A model generated the notes under the pieces. It saw only the letters and a list, made by a program, of their open reading frames with translations. It ran no database searches and was not told the origin of the DNA. DNA of 64,000 nucleotides from Streptosporangium roseum DSM 43021 (GTDB lineage Bacteria > Actinomycetota > Actinomycetes > Streptosporangiales > Streptosporangiaceae), in assembly GCF_000024865.1 (NCBI RefSeq), contig NC_013595.1, positions 62,001-126,000 of the forward strand, read 5' to 3'. Each line of letters begins with the position of its first letter. Within the stretch, counting starts at the first letter, position 1. This document shows, piece after piece, positions 17,038-25,190 of this stretch. A program made the position numbers and the translations under genes.

Positions 17038-17886
17038 TCAGGCAGCGTTGAGGGTGTCGCGGAGGGCGGCGGCGTAGGCCTTGGGGTGGGTGGTGTTGCC
17101 GTTGTGGCCGCCGGGGAACCAGTGCAGGCCGGTGTCGAGCATGTCCGCAAGCGCGAAGGCGCACTTGTTGTCGAAGACGGTGCGCGGGGTGGTGCGGCCG
17201 GCGGCCGACACGATGCGGGTCCGGGTGTCGGTGAGCGCGGTGACGTCGAGAGTGTCGCGGATGACCGCGGTGAAGTCGTGCTCGACGAAGAAGTCGAAGT
17301 TGCGCACCCGCTGGGGGGTCATCGGTTGCGGGGTGAGGCCGGGCTCCACGTCGGGGTTGGCGGGGTCGATGCCGAGCACCTCGGCGACCACCTTGAAGGT
17401 CGCGGCCAGGCCGTCGCGGCGGTGGATCCGCTGGATGTGCTCGAGTTCCTGCTCGTGGTGGGCGCGCTGGCCGGCGGGTAGCAGCCGCGGGGTGACGGGC
17501 TCGTGGGCGATGAGCGTGCTGATCTGGCCGGGGTGGTCGACGGCCAGGTGGAACCCGATGGAGGCACCGAGGCTGCAGCCGAGCATGAGCGCCGGCTTGT
17601 CGGTGATGGCGGTCAGCAGTCGGTGCACGTCGTCGGCGTGTTCGGCCATGGTCACCCCGCGGGCGGGGGCGTCCGGCGTGCTGCGGGACAGGCCGCGGCG
17701 GTCGTAGGTCACCACGGTGTAGTCGGTCACTAGTTGGTCGACCAGGTCCTTGCTGCGCCCGGCGTCGCCTTCGCCGCTCTGGGAGATCAGCAGCACCGGG
17801 CCGGTGCCACGGACCTCGTAGTAGAGCGTGGCGCCCGGCACTCGAAGCAGGCCCGTCGTCATGTCTGTCGTCGTGGTGGTGTCCAT
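17038..17886 (-). CDS. Alpha/beta hydrolase
   Basis: 282 residues from an ATG preceded by GAGAGG (an in-frame TTG two codons earlier is less likely). The fold is complete: oxyanion strand VRGTGPVLLISQ, YDRRGLSRS after beta 4, nucleophile elbow GCSLGAS, and a C-terminal FPGGHNG with the catalytic His. It probably hydrolyses a small ester, epoxide or lactone; no specific substrate is indicated. It is divergent from a MarR regulator with an elaborate operator in the gap, which strongly suggests MarR controls it, a common layout for detoxification genes. Confidence 0.9.
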   Translation of the reverse strand: MDTTTTTDMTTGLLRVPGATLYYEVRGTGPVLLISQSGEGDAGRSKDLVDQLVTDYTVVTYDRRGLSRSTPDAPARGVTMAEHADDVHRLLTAITDKPALMLGCSLGASIGFHLAVDHPGQISTLIAHEPVTPRLLPAGQRAHHEQELEHIQRIHRRDGLAATFKVVAEVLGIDPANPDVEPGLTPQPMTPQRVRNFDFFVEHDFTAVIRDTLDVTALTDTRTRIVSAAGRTTPRTVFDNKCAFALADMLDTGLHWFPGGHNGNTTHPKAYAAALRDTLNAA

Positions 17887-17933
17887 CGGCAATGTCCTCT
17901 CGGTCGGGCGGCCGGTTCGGCCGGTCGTGATCG

Positions 17934-17962
17934 ACCATAAAGCATCAGAACAGATGCATCAA
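17934..17962 (-). promoter_or_regulatory. Promoter of the alpha/beta hydrolase gene
   Basis: On the minus strand TTGATG (17962-17957) and TATGGT (17939-17934) are separated by 17 bp. Transcription would start near 17927, about 40 nt before the ATG. The -35 box overlaps the first operator octamer, so a bound regulator would block polymerase. Confidence 0.6.
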
Positions 17963-17988
17963 GTTTGATATATCTAAAATGATGTATC
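17953..17988. promoter_or_regulatory. Three-octamer operator of the MarR divergon
   Basis: GATGCATC (17953), GATATATC (17967) and GATGTATC (17981) share the form GATNNATC and start exactly 14 bp apart; the first two are perfect palindromes. A further inverted pair GCATC/GATGC spans 17942-17957. The block covers the hydrolase -35 box and reaches the MarR translation start region. Confidence 0.7.
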
Positions 17989-17996
17989 TTGGCAGC

Positions 17997-18449
17997 ATGA
18001 ATGGAGTCGAACTGTTCCTGTTGGGACGGACCCTGATGAAGATCGGGGAGGAGGCCCTGCCCACCGAGGGCATCGGCCGGCACTCCACCAGCGTCCGAAC
18101 AGTCCTGATCGTGGTCAGCGACGTGCGCGCGCATCCCGGCAGCGCCGTCGGAGAGATCGCCACCAGGACCGGCCTCCCGCAAAGCGCTGTGTCGGCAGCG
18201 GTCGCCCGGCTCCGCGAGGCAGGCGCCATCACCACCGAACCCGATTCCCGCGATCGCCGCCGTCTCCTCATCCAGTCCGCATCCCAGGCCTCCGGCCGGG
18301 TGGAGGAGGTCAGGTCGGCCCCCATCGACACCGCGCTGGCGGCAGCCTTGGACACCGACGACCCACAGCGGGTCGCCGAGATCGTCGCCCTCCTCGACGA
18401 ACTCGCGCGACACCTCACCCCGCAAGCACTCACCCGCCTACGTGGCTAG
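17997..18449 (+). CDS. MarR-family transcriptional regulator
   Basis: 150 residues. A winged helix-turn-helix is seen in GSAVGEIATRTGLPQSAVSAAVARLREAGAIT with the wing EPDSRDRRRLLI, flanked by dimerisation helices at both ends (LLGRTLMKIGEEAL; AEIVALLDELARHL). The ATG of MNGVEL is preferred; an in-frame ATG 18 bp upstream would overlap the operator. MarR proteins repress divergent detoxification genes until a small ligand binds. Its operator and target hydrolase lie immediately upstream. Confidence 0.88.
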   Translation: MNGVELFLLGRTLMKIGEEALPTEGIGRHSTSVRTVLIVVSDVRAHPGSAVGEIATRTGLPQSAVSAAVARLREAGAITTEPDSRDRRRLLIQSASQASGRVEEVRSAPIDTALAAALDTDDPQRVAEIVALLDELARHLTPQALTRLRG

Positions 18450-18889
18450 CCACCCGCCAAACCACCAGACGACGATTGGCGGCCCCGCCGCACCCAGCGA
18501 GTCTTGGCGCCAGGCCCGCGCCATGGCGGGCCCATACGGCTGTCCAAGCGGTGTCCGGGACGTCCGCCGGCCCGGCGGAAGGCTGGGCCTGGTCGGTCTG
18601 GCCGAACGGACCCGGGTTGAAAGGACAGGCCCCACAGCAGGCGGCTGAGCAGGAGAGCGCCATGCGGATCGGAGAGGACATGCCAGGTCTGGTGGTAGAA
18701 GTTCGTGGAGAATCGGGCCCGGGTGCCGGGCCGGAGTGTGATCACCCTGTAGTCCCGGCCATCGACGCGGAGGTGATGCCGATGAAGCTTGAGGCGGTCT
18801 CCGACCTGGCGCGTGTTGGATGGCCTGGGCTGCTTATGCTCCGGCACGGTTGACCACGGTCTTCCCTTTCTGCTCGTCTGCCTCATCAA
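18446..18889 (-). CDS. Hypothetical protein or gene remnant
   Basis: Not recognised. The middle of this 147-codon leftward frame, LKLHRHHLRVDGRDYRVITL followed by ARFSTNFYHQTWHVLSDPHG and ALLLSRLLWGLSFQ, has the mix of aromatic, His and hydrophobic residues of a real protein, whereas both ends are Arg/Pro/Gly-rich. That pattern suggests a roughly 60-80-residue genuine segment with a shifted or decayed C-terminus. No domain, signal or good start was found. The rest of the 18450-18974 gap shows no other gene. Confidence 0.35.
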   Translation of the reverse strand: MMRQTSRKGRPWSTVPEHKQPRPSNTRQVGDRLKLHRHHLRVDGRDYRVITLRPGTRARFSTNFYHQTWHVLSDPHGALLLSRLLWGLSFQPGSVRPDRPGPAFRRAGGRPGHRLDSRMGPPWRGPGAKTRWVRRGRQSSSGGLAGG

Positions 18890-18974
18890 AGCGTGGCACG
18901 CACACCGTTCTCAACGGGATTCCAGCGAGGGGATACGGTCTTCCCTACCGCCGGCCTTGGATAGCGTCGAAGGC

Positions 18975-19826
18975 ATGCGGCTTCATGTGGGATGCGCGAT
19001 GTGGACACACGCGCAGTGGCAGGGGCGCTTTCTGCCCCATCCGCTTCCTCCTGGGGAGCGCCTGCGGTCCTACGCGACGTGGTGCAACGCGGTGGAGGGC
19101 AACACGACGTTCTACGCGACACCGTCGAGGAGCACAGTGGAGTCGTGGGCGCGGCAGACCGCTCCCGACTTCCGCTTCGTGGCCAAACTGCCCAAGTCGA
19201 TCACGCATGAGCGTCGCCTTACCGGCATCGACGAGGAGCTCCGATCGTTCCTGGAAGCGATCGAACCACTCGGACCGCGCGCCCACGCCATCTGGATCCA
19301 ACTGCCGGGATCGTTCGCGCCGACCGACCTCGGCGCCCTGGCGGGCTTTCTTCACCGGCTTCCCCGCTCGCACAGATACGCCGTCGAAGTCCGCCACCCC
19401 GCGTTCTTCGATGACGCGCGATCCGAGCGGCTTCTCGAAGGGGTCCTCGCCCGAGTCGACGCCGAGTGGATCCCGTTCGACACCACCGCCCTCTTCCAGA
19501 GCCCTCCGACCAGCGACGCCGAGCGAGAGGCGTGGGCGAGGAAACCGCGCGTGCCACGCCGGTCGTCCGCTCTCACCGACCGTCCGATCATCCGCTACCT
19601 CGGCCGGGACGACGCGGAGCGTACGATCGAGGGCTGGCGGCAATGGGTCGGCACGGTCACCGAATGGGTGCGCGAAGGCCGCTCGCCGACCGTGTTCATC
19701 CACACTCCCGACAACGCCGATGCGCCGATGCTCGCCCGTCGTTTTCATGAGGAGGTGCGGACCCGGCTGCCCGGGATCGAGCCGTTGCCGGAGCCTGTGC
19801 CGACCGAGCCGCTGACCCTGTTCTGA
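18975..19826 (+). CDS. DUF72 family protein (YecE-like)
   Basis: 283 residues starting MRLHVGCAMWTHAQWQGRFLP, the conserved opening of DUF72 TIM-barrel proteins. Other family marks are the YATWCNAVEGNTTFYATPSR segment, FRFVAKLPKSITHERRL, and YAVEVRHPAFF. The ATG follows GAAGG. Biochemical function is unknown for the family, although a TIM-barrel hydrolase or nuclease role has been proposed. It is preceded by a gap with only a dubious gene and convergent with the next small gene (7 bp apart). Confidence 0.92.
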   Translation: MRLHVGCAMWTHAQWQGRFLPHPLPPGERLRSYATWCNAVEGNTTFYATPSRSTVESWARQTAPDFRFVAKLPKSITHERRLTGIDEELRSFLEAIEPLGPRAHAIWIQLPGSFAPTDLGALAGFLHRLPRSHRYAVEVRHPAFFDDARSERLLEGVLARVDAEWIPFDTTALFQSPPTSDAEREAWARKPRVPRRSSALTDRPIIRYLGRDDAERTIEGWRQWVGTVTEWVREGRSPTVFIHTPDNADAPMLARRFHEEVRTRLPGIEPLPEPVPTEPLTLF

Positions 19827-19833
19827 CCGCCGC

Positions 19834-20244
19834 TCATCCGGTCTCGGGCTGACCGATCCGACGGGTGATCAGGAGTACCAGGGAAGATAGTCCGTCTCCG
19901 ATGGAGGTGCGCTGTGGCGGATCGCCCACGTAGTGCTCGGAGAGAAGTCCCATGGCGCTGAGATGGGCGATCACAGCAACCTTGACTTCCGAGCGCGGCA
20001 TGGATTCGGGCAGCCGGAAGGCGACCACATCGAGTGAGTCGGTCCCGATCCCTGGATAGCGGGCCTTCACACGGCCGATATCGGGGTCGGGGTCGTGGAG
20101 ATGCAGCCAGGTCCTGACTTCTGGGGGAAGCCCGGTGGTGCCTATGTAGATCACGCGGCCTTCGAGCAGCCAGACATAGATCCAAGATCCGGAGTCGGTG
20201 AGCTCTCCACCACGGATACGCAGCTCTACCAGATCGCGTCCCAT
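19834..20244 (-). CDS. Small protein with GIY-YIG-like N-terminus
   Basis: 136 residues from an ATG preceded by AGGA. The opening GSWIYVWLLEGRVIYIGTTG has the spacing of a GIY-YIG nuclease core (IYVW for GIY, IYIGTT for YIG), and the following EVRTWLHLH could supply the conserved Arg. The later part (ARYPGIGTDSLDVVAFRLPE; SEVKVAVIAHL) lacks a clear family Glu. It may be a stand-alone GIY-YIG-type nuclease or a structural relative without activity. It is leftward, convergent with DUF72 and 105 bp downstream of the WD40 kinase. Confidence 0.6.
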   Translation of the reverse strand: MGRDLVELRIRGGELTDSGSWIYVWLLEGRVIYIGTTGLPPEVRTWLHLHDPDPDIGRVKARYPGIGTDSLDVVAFRLPESMPRSEVKVAVIAHLSAMGLLSEHYVGDPPQRTSIGDGLSSLVLLITRRIGQPETG

Positions 20245-20349
20245 ACGAGGATCCTGCCGCAACCGGTACCGCCTGACTTCTCTGGATCTCCTGCCTCGCG
20301 GAACCGAGGGGCCGGAGACCGACTGCCGGCCTGCCGCTCGGGACCCCGG

Positions 20350-22611
20350 TCACAGGCCGGGCGGTGGGTACGGTGGCCCCAGACCCCATACCCGCACGGT
20401 GCCGTCGTTGCCGCCGGAGACCGCCACCGGGCGGCCGTCGAGCTGCCCCACCGCGACCGACTCGATCAGGCCCCGATGGCCTTTGAAGGGTTCGCCCAGG
20501 GGAGCGCCGGTGGCCATGTCCCATATCCGCACCGTGCGATCGTTGTAGCCGCCGGAGACCACTGTCGGGCGGCCGCCGAGCTGCCCCACCGCCAGGCCCA
20601 GGGCCCAGCTCCGGTGGCCGGTGAGGGGTTTGCCGACGGGGGTGCCGGTGGCCAGGTCCCATATCCGCACCGTGTGATCGCCTTTGCCGCCGCCGGAGAC
20701 CGCCACCGGGCGGCCGTCGAGCTGTCCCGTCGCTATCGACTCGATCGGGCCTCGGTGGCCGGTGAAGGATGTGCCGATGGGGGCGCCGGTGGCCAGGTCC
20801 GACACCAGCACGGTGCGGTTGTAGCCGCCGGAGACCACTACCGGGCGGCCGTCGAGCTGCCCCACCGCCACCGCCAGGACCCAGTGCCGGTGGCCGGTGA
20901 AGGGTTTGCCGATGGGGGTGCCGGTGGCCAGGTCCGACACCAGCACGGTGCCGTCGTTGCCGCCGGAGACCGCCACCGGGCGGCCGTCGAGCTGCCCCAC
21001 CGCGACCGACTCGACCGAGCCCCGATGACCTTTGAAGGGGCTGCCCAGGGGAGCGCCGGTGGCCAGGTCCGACACCAGCACCGTGCCGTCGCTGCCGCCG
21101 GAGACCACTGCCGGGCGGCCGTCGAGCTGCCCCACCGCGACCGACCAGACCGGACCCCGATGGCCGGTGAAGGGGCTGCCGACGGGGATGCCGGTGGCCA
21201 GGTCCGACACCAGCACGGTGCCGTCGTAGCCGCCGGAGACCACTACCGGGCGGCTGCCGAGCTGTCCCACCGCCAGCGACAGGATCCACTTCTGCGGGCC
21301 TGCGAGCCGGCCGCCGACAAGGGTGCCGAAGGGGATGCCCGTCACGGAGGGTTCCGGCTGCTCGTCCGAGCCGGTCCCCGCGGTTGGGCGAACGGTGCCG
21401 GAGAAGATGTCCGTCAAGACGGGCTTCAGCCAGAAGGCGGCCGGGACCAGGATGACGACGACGGCCGCGGTGAGGGTCCTCCCCAGGCGGCGCCGGGTGC
21501 GGCGCGGAGAGGAGTCGGCGGGGAGCGATGTCGCCACTGGGGAAGAGCTGCTGGAAGGCGGTGCCGCCACTGGGGAAGAGCCGCTGAGGGGTGGCGGGGC
21601 CTGTGGGGAAGAGCCGCTGGGGGGTGGCGGCGCCTGTGGAGAGATCGCCGGTGTCCCGGCCGTGGACACCGGCGTGGAGAGGTGGGGGGCGACGGTACGG
21701 GGCTCAGAGGTGCCGGGCAGCGCGCCGACCTGTGACACTTGATCATGGTCATGTGGAAGCTCGAAAGGCAGGCCGGGATGTTTCCCACCGGAATCGCCCA
21801 TGACGGGCGCCCCATGGGTGAGGGCGGTGAACAGGTCGGCGACGCCGGGCCGGGCGGCGGGGTCTTTGGCCAGGCAGGCGGTCAGTAGCGGCCGCAGCTG
21901 GTCGGGCACGCCCGCCAGGTCGGGTTCGCGGGTCACGATCGCGCTGATCACCGCCGCCGGGATCACGCCAGGGAAGGCCGGATGCCCGGTGGCGGCGTAC
22001 ACCATGGTGGCGGCCCAGGCGAACACGTCCGAGGCCGTACCGGCCCGGTGTCCGTTGAGCTGTTCGGGCGACAGGTAGGCGGGGGTCCCCATCAGGCCGG
22101 ATCGCGTGGTGGAGTGTCCCAGCACGCGGGCGATGCCGAAGTCGATGACCACCGGCCCTTCCTGTCCCATGATCACGTTGCTGGGTTTGAAGTCCCGGTG
22201 GACGATGCCGGCCCGATGGATCGCGGCCAGCGCCGTCAAGGTGGTGATCGCCAGCCGGTCCAGCCCGCCGCCGGTGCGCGGCCCGTCGTGGGTGATGAGC
22301 TCATCCAGAGACGGGCCCCGGACGTACTCGCTGACCAGGTAGGGCCGGTCCCGGGCGATTCCCGCGTCGATGACCCGCGCGGTGCAGAAGGCCGCGACGC
22401 GGCGGGTGATCTCGGCCTCGCGCAGGAAGCGTTCCCGGGCGGCGGGGTCGGCGGTCATCCGGGCGTGCAGCGCCTTGACCGCCACCGGCTGCCCGGAGGG
22501 CGCCTGACCGAGATAGACCACCCCCTGGCCGCCCTCGCCCAGCACTCCGGTCAGCCGATAGTCACCGAGCTGCCGGGGATCGCCTTCGGCCAGCGGGTGC
22601 GGACCGGACAC
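20350..22611 (-). CDS. Membrane Ser/Thr protein kinase with extracellular WD40 propeller
   Basis: 753 residues from a GTG preceded by GGGGAAGGGA. Kinase domain (about 15-270): GEGGQGVVYLG, VAVKAL (Lys), IVHRDFKPSNV, VIDFGIAR, GTPAYLSPEQ. A Pro/Ser-rich stretch (about 310-385) with repeated SGSSPQAPPP-like motifs leads to one membrane helix (TLTAAVVVILVPAAFWL). The outside part holds seven WD40-like blades, each ending in a TVLVSDLATG or TVRIWDLATG strand. The propeller probably senses a ligand or partner outside the cell. The blades are very similar, so recent duplication is likely. Divergent from the SnoaL-like gene. Confidence 0.92.
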   Translation of the reverse strand: MSGPHPLAEGDPRQLGDYRLTGVLGEGGQGVVYLGQAPSGQPVAVKALHARMTADPAARERFLREAEITRRVAAFCTARVIDAGIARDRPYLVSEYVRGPSLDELITHDGPRTGGGLDRLAITTLTALAAIHRAGIVHRDFKPSNVIMGQEGPVVIDFGIARVLGHSTTRSGLMGTPAYLSPEQLNGHRAGTASDVFAWAATMVYAATGHPAFPGVIPAAVISAIVTREPDLAGVPDQLRPLLTACLAKDPAARPGVADLFTALTHGAPVMGDSGGKHPGLPFELPHDHDQVSQVGALPGTSEPRTVAPHLSTPVSTAGTPAISPQAPPPPSGSSPQAPPPLSGSSPVAAPPSSSSSPVATSLPADSSPRRTRRRLGRTLTAAVVVILVPAAFWLKPVLTDIFSGTVRPTAGTGSDEQPEPSVTGIPFGTLVGGRLAGPQKWILSLAVGQLGSRPVVVSGGYDGTVLVSDLATGIPVGSPFTGHRGPVWSVAVGQLDGRPAVVSGGSDGTVLVSDLATGAPLGSPFKGHRGSVESVAVGQLDGRPVAVSGGNDGTVLVSDLATGTPIGKPFTGHRHWVLAVAVGQLDGRPVVVSGGYNRTVLVSDLATGAPIGTSFTGHRGPIESIATGQLDGRPVAVSGGGKGDHTVRIWDLATGTPVGKPLTGHRSWALGLAVGQLGGRPTVVSGGYNDRTVRIWDMATGAPLGEPFKGHRGLIESVAVGQLDGRPVAVSGGNDGTVRVWGLGPPYPPPGL
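20414..21233. repeat. Tandem 135-141 bp repeats encoding WD40 blades
   Basis: The word CCGGAGA recurs at 20414, 20552, 20693, 20828, 20963, 21098 and 21233. Five of the six spacings are 135-138 bp and the other is 141 bp. The units share long near-identical stretches, so the gene may gain or lose blades by recombination. Confidence 0.85.
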
Positions 22612-22794
22612 GGCATTCCCTTCCCCTGACGCCACGGGCGGACACCCCCTCGACCGCCCCCTGATCCGGTAGACAACGCTATAACTCCCCTGGTGGGAGT
22701 GGGAGCTTTTGCGAGCACGGAAGCCGTACGGCCGGCGGCGGCCGGACGGGCCGCGGGCCTGGTCCCCGTCCGCCGGTCGGTCCCGCGTGAAAGC

Positions 22795-22833
22795 CGGCCA
22801 TTCCCTCTGAGGATCGGCCATTCCCTCTGAGGA
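22795..22833. promoter_or_regulatory. Direct-repeat operator between kinase and SnoaL-like gene
   Basis: CGGCCATTCCCTCTGAGGA occurs at 22795-22813 and 22815-22833, a 20-bp period (two helix turns). Each copy contains an ATTCC-N6-GGA(A)T inverted repeat. The word GGAATTGTCG at its right edge recurs in the XRE/oxidoreductase gap. Confidence 0.55.
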
Positions 22834-22899
22834 ATTGTCGGCCCATTGTCCCTTCTCGCAGGATCTGGCAGGAACACCGACACCAGCCGAGGAGAAACA

Positions 22900-23322
22900 G
22901 TGACCGACATCCATGCCCAGGACCTCGCCGCCCGTTACATCGCCCTCTGGATCGAGCCGGACGTCGAGTCGCGCCGCAGAGCCATCCAGGAACTGTGGGT
23001 CGAGGGCGGCACCCACATCCTTCAGCCGCCCCAGGAGATCCGGGAGATCGCCGCGGGACTGGGCTTCGACTCCACGACCCTCCAGGCCCACGGCCATGAC
23101 GAGCTCGACGTCCGGGTGACCCGCAGCTATGAGCGGTTCGTCGCCCCTGGGCAGTTCACCTTCCGGGCGCGGGGCAATGCCGTCCGTCTTCACGACATCG
23201 TCAAGTTCGACTGGGAGATGGTGCCCGTCGGCGGCGGTGAGGCGGTCGGCAGCGGCCTGGAGGTCCTCGTCCTCGACGAGAACGGCCGCATCACCGCCGA
23301 CTACATGTTCCCCGGCATCTGA
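22900..23322 (+). CDS. SnoaL/NTF2-like protein
   Basis: 140 residues from a GTG with a strong GAGGAG site. The sequence DLAARYIALWIEPDVESRRRAIQELWVEGG followed by a cone-shaped alternation of strands (FTFRARGNAVRLHDIVKFDWEMV) and ending ITADYMFPGI is typical of SnoaL-like folds, which act as small cyclases, isomerases or binding proteins. No catalytic residues can be assigned with confidence. It follows a direct-repeat operator and may be controlled by the XRE regulator 126 bp downstream. Confidence 0.85.
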   Translation: MTDIHAQDLAARYIALWIEPDVESRRRAIQELWVEGGTHILQPPQEIREIAAGLGFDSTTLQAHGHDELDVRVTRSYERFVAPGQFTFRARGNAVRLHDIVKFDWEMVPVGGGEAVGSGLEVLVLDENGRITADYMFPGI

Positions 23323-23447
23323 CAAGCGGTCGCGATCGATCCGCCCCGAGCCGAAATCGCCCCCGGACCAGATCCGACCCGCCCCGCCCGACTCGCCCGA
23401 TCAGACCCGCCCTGTACTGCGATCGCACCCGGACCGCACCCGAGCCG

Positions 23448-24173
23448 TCACCCGGCCAGCAACGCCGCCGTGGCCGTGTCGGCGGGCAGGAACGCCTCCA
23501 GTTTCAGCTCCGCCACGGTCACGTCGAGCGCGGTCGCGAACGTCGTGATCGTGGTCGTCAGCCGCAGCTCACCGAGCGTCGAGCGCAGCCGTACGGGTAC
23601 GGCGAAGCCCACGTGGTCGGGTCCCGGGGCGACGTGCGGCACGTAGCCGGACAGCTCGTCGTAGAGGTCGTCGTGCGGGATGCGGTCGAGGATGTGCTGC
23701 GCCCACTGCGCCAGGTTGACGATCCGCGGTGCCATGCCCTCGGGGTGCAGCGAGAGGCGCAGCACATTGACCGGCGGGCGCAGCAGGTGCTCCGCGACGC
23801 CCTCGGTGAGCAGGCCGAACGCGTCGTTGGCGAGCACCAGGTCGTGCCTCGCGTCCACGACGATCGCGGGGTAGGGCAGGTGCCCGGCCAGGATGCGTCC
23901 CAGCGCGGCGCGCACGTGCTCCAGGCTCGGGTCGTCAAGCGAGGTCTGCGGGTAGACGGGGGCGTAACCGGCCGAGAGCAGGAGCTCGTTGCGCTCCCTG
24001 AGCGGCAGCTCCATCGACTCGCCCAGCCGTACCACCATGGTCCGACCGGGCCGGGAGCGGCCGCTCTCCATGAAGCTGAGGTGGCGCTGCGTCGTGCCCG
24101 CGCGCAGGGCGAGGTCGAGCTGGCTGAGGTGGCGGCGCTGCCGGGTCGCGCGCAGGGTCTGGGGAAAGTCCAC
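23448..24173 (-). CDS. XRE-family regulator with MmyB-like ligand-binding domain
   Basis: 241 residues from a GTG start. Helix-turn-helix at about 5-60 (LRATRQRRHLSQLDLALRAG, TQRHLSFMESGRSRPGR), then the MmyB-type domain (about 90-235; LVLANDAF, HPEGMAPRIVNLAQWAQHIL, LRLTTTITTFATALDVTVAE). Proteins of this class, common in actinomycetes, bind small lipophilic ligands and control divergent oxidoreductases. It is divergent from the luciferase-like gene with a 75-bp gap containing an inverted repeat. Confidence 0.92.
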   Translation of the reverse strand: MDFPQTLRATRQRRHLSQLDLALRAGTTQRHLSFMESGRSRPGRTMVVRLGESMELPLRERNELLLSAGYAPVYPQTSLDDPSLEHVRAALGRILAGHLPYPAIVVDARHDLVLANDAFGLLTEGVAEHLLRPPVNVLRLSLHPEGMAPRIVNLAQWAQHILDRIPHDDLYDELSGYVPHVAPGPDHVGFAVPVRLRSTLGELRLTTTITTFATALDVTVAELKLEAFLPADTATAALLAG

Positions 24174-24200
24174 GATCCCAGTCTGCCGGGCCCGTCTATT

Positions 24201-24232
24201 CCGTCGAGGGAATTGTCGTCATTCCCGGACGG
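24201..24232. promoter_or_regulatory. Inverted-repeat operator between XRE and luciferase-like genes
   Basis: GGGAAT (24208) and ATTCCC (24221) with a 7-bp spacer, framed by CCGTC (24201) and GACGG (24228). It fills the middle of the 75-bp divergent gap and is the probable XRE binding site. Confidence 0.6.
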
Positions 24233-24248
24233 GAGCACGATCCGTCCT

Positions 24249-25190
24249 GTGAACACGCGACTGGGGGTCCTGCTCCCCACCAACCACAGCCAGTGGAACG
24301 ACGCCCGGCGGCTGGTCGACTTCGGCGTCCGCGCCGAGCGGCTCGGCTACGACTCGGTCTGGGCCAACGACACCCTGCTCGGCGCGCGCGTCGAGCCGCT
24401 GGCCATGCTCGCCGCCCTCGCGCCGGTGACCGAACGCGTCACGCTCGGCACCGCGGCGCTGCTGCCCGCCTTCCGCCGTCCGGTGATGGCCGCGCAGGAG
24501 CTGGCCTCCATCGACCACCTGTCGGCCGGGCGGCTGGTCGTCACCGTGGGCGCGGGCTTCCCCGGCCGGTCGGAGGTCGAGTACGCGGTGTCGGAGGTGC
24601 CGTGGGCGCGCCGTTTCGGGCGGCTGGACGACACGGTCGCCCTGTGGCGGGCACTGTGGGCGGGTGAGCGGGCCTTCCACGGCAAGGTGCTGCGCTTCGA
24701 CGGGCTGCCCGAATCCACACCGTCCTACCGGCCCGGCGGGCCGCCGATCTGGCTGGGCGGGGCGAGCCCGTCGGCGCTGGAGCGCACCGGGCGGCTCTAC
24801 GACGGCTGGCTGCCCTACCCGCCCGACCCCGCCGACTACCACGAGGGTCTCCGGACGGTACGGCGGGCGGCGGGGGCGGCGGGGCGGCCCGCCGCCGCGG
24901 TCACCCCGGCGCTGTTCGTCACGGTGCTGGTCACCGACGACGTGGAGCGGGGCGAGCGGGAGCTCGACGCCTACTGCCGGGCCACGTACGGCCTGCCGTA
25001 CGAGACGGTGCGGACGATCCAGGTGATGGTCGCGGGCTCCGCCGAGCAGGTGGCCGCGACGCTGAACCGCTACGCGGAGGCGGGCGCGGAGCACGTGGTC
25101 TGCCGCATCGCGGCCCCGGCCCTCGACGCGCAGCTCGACCAGCTGGAGCTGATCGCCGGGATCGACCGCCCGGCCACGGTCAGCCGGTAG
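24249..25190 (+). CDS. LLM-class flavin-dependent oxidoreductase
   Basis: 313 residues from a GTG start; the frame is open upstream antisense to the XRE gene, but the family begins with VNTRLGVLLPTNHSQ. Luciferase-like TIM-barrel marks are the LGYDSVWANDTLL strand, VTLGTAALLPAFRRPVMAAQ, LSAGRLVVTVGAGF and PPIWLGGASPSALERTGRL. It probably uses F420H2 or FMN to oxidise or reduce a small molecule. Control by the divergent XRE protein is likely. Confidence 0.92.
   Translation: MNTRLGVLLPTNHSQWNDARRLVDFGVRAERLGYDSVWANDTLLGARVEPLAMLAALAPVTERVTLGTAALLPAFRRPVMAAQELASIDHLSAGRLVVTVGAGFPGRSEVEYAVSEVPWARRFGRLDDTVALWRALWAGERAFHGKVLRFDGLPESTPSYRPGGPPIWLGGASPSALERTGRLYDGWLPYPPDPADYHEGLRTVRRAAGAAGRPAAAVTPALFVTVLVTDDVERGERELDAYCRATYGLPYETVRTIQVMVAGSAEQVAATLNRYAEAGAEHVVCRIAAPALDAQLDQLELIAGIDRPATVSR

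Noticed and set aside
16760..17938. A 392-codon leftward frame over the hydrolase and integrase
   Set aside because: Most of it is out of frame with the intact hydrolase and is His/Arg/Pro-rich; only the short in-frame hydrolase-like start near 17029 is meaningful.
16207..18449. An intact integrated element from tRNA-Ala to MarR
   Set aside because: The integrase lacks its N-terminus, no excisionase, replication or transfer gene is present, and no second copy of the tRNA end was seen nearby.
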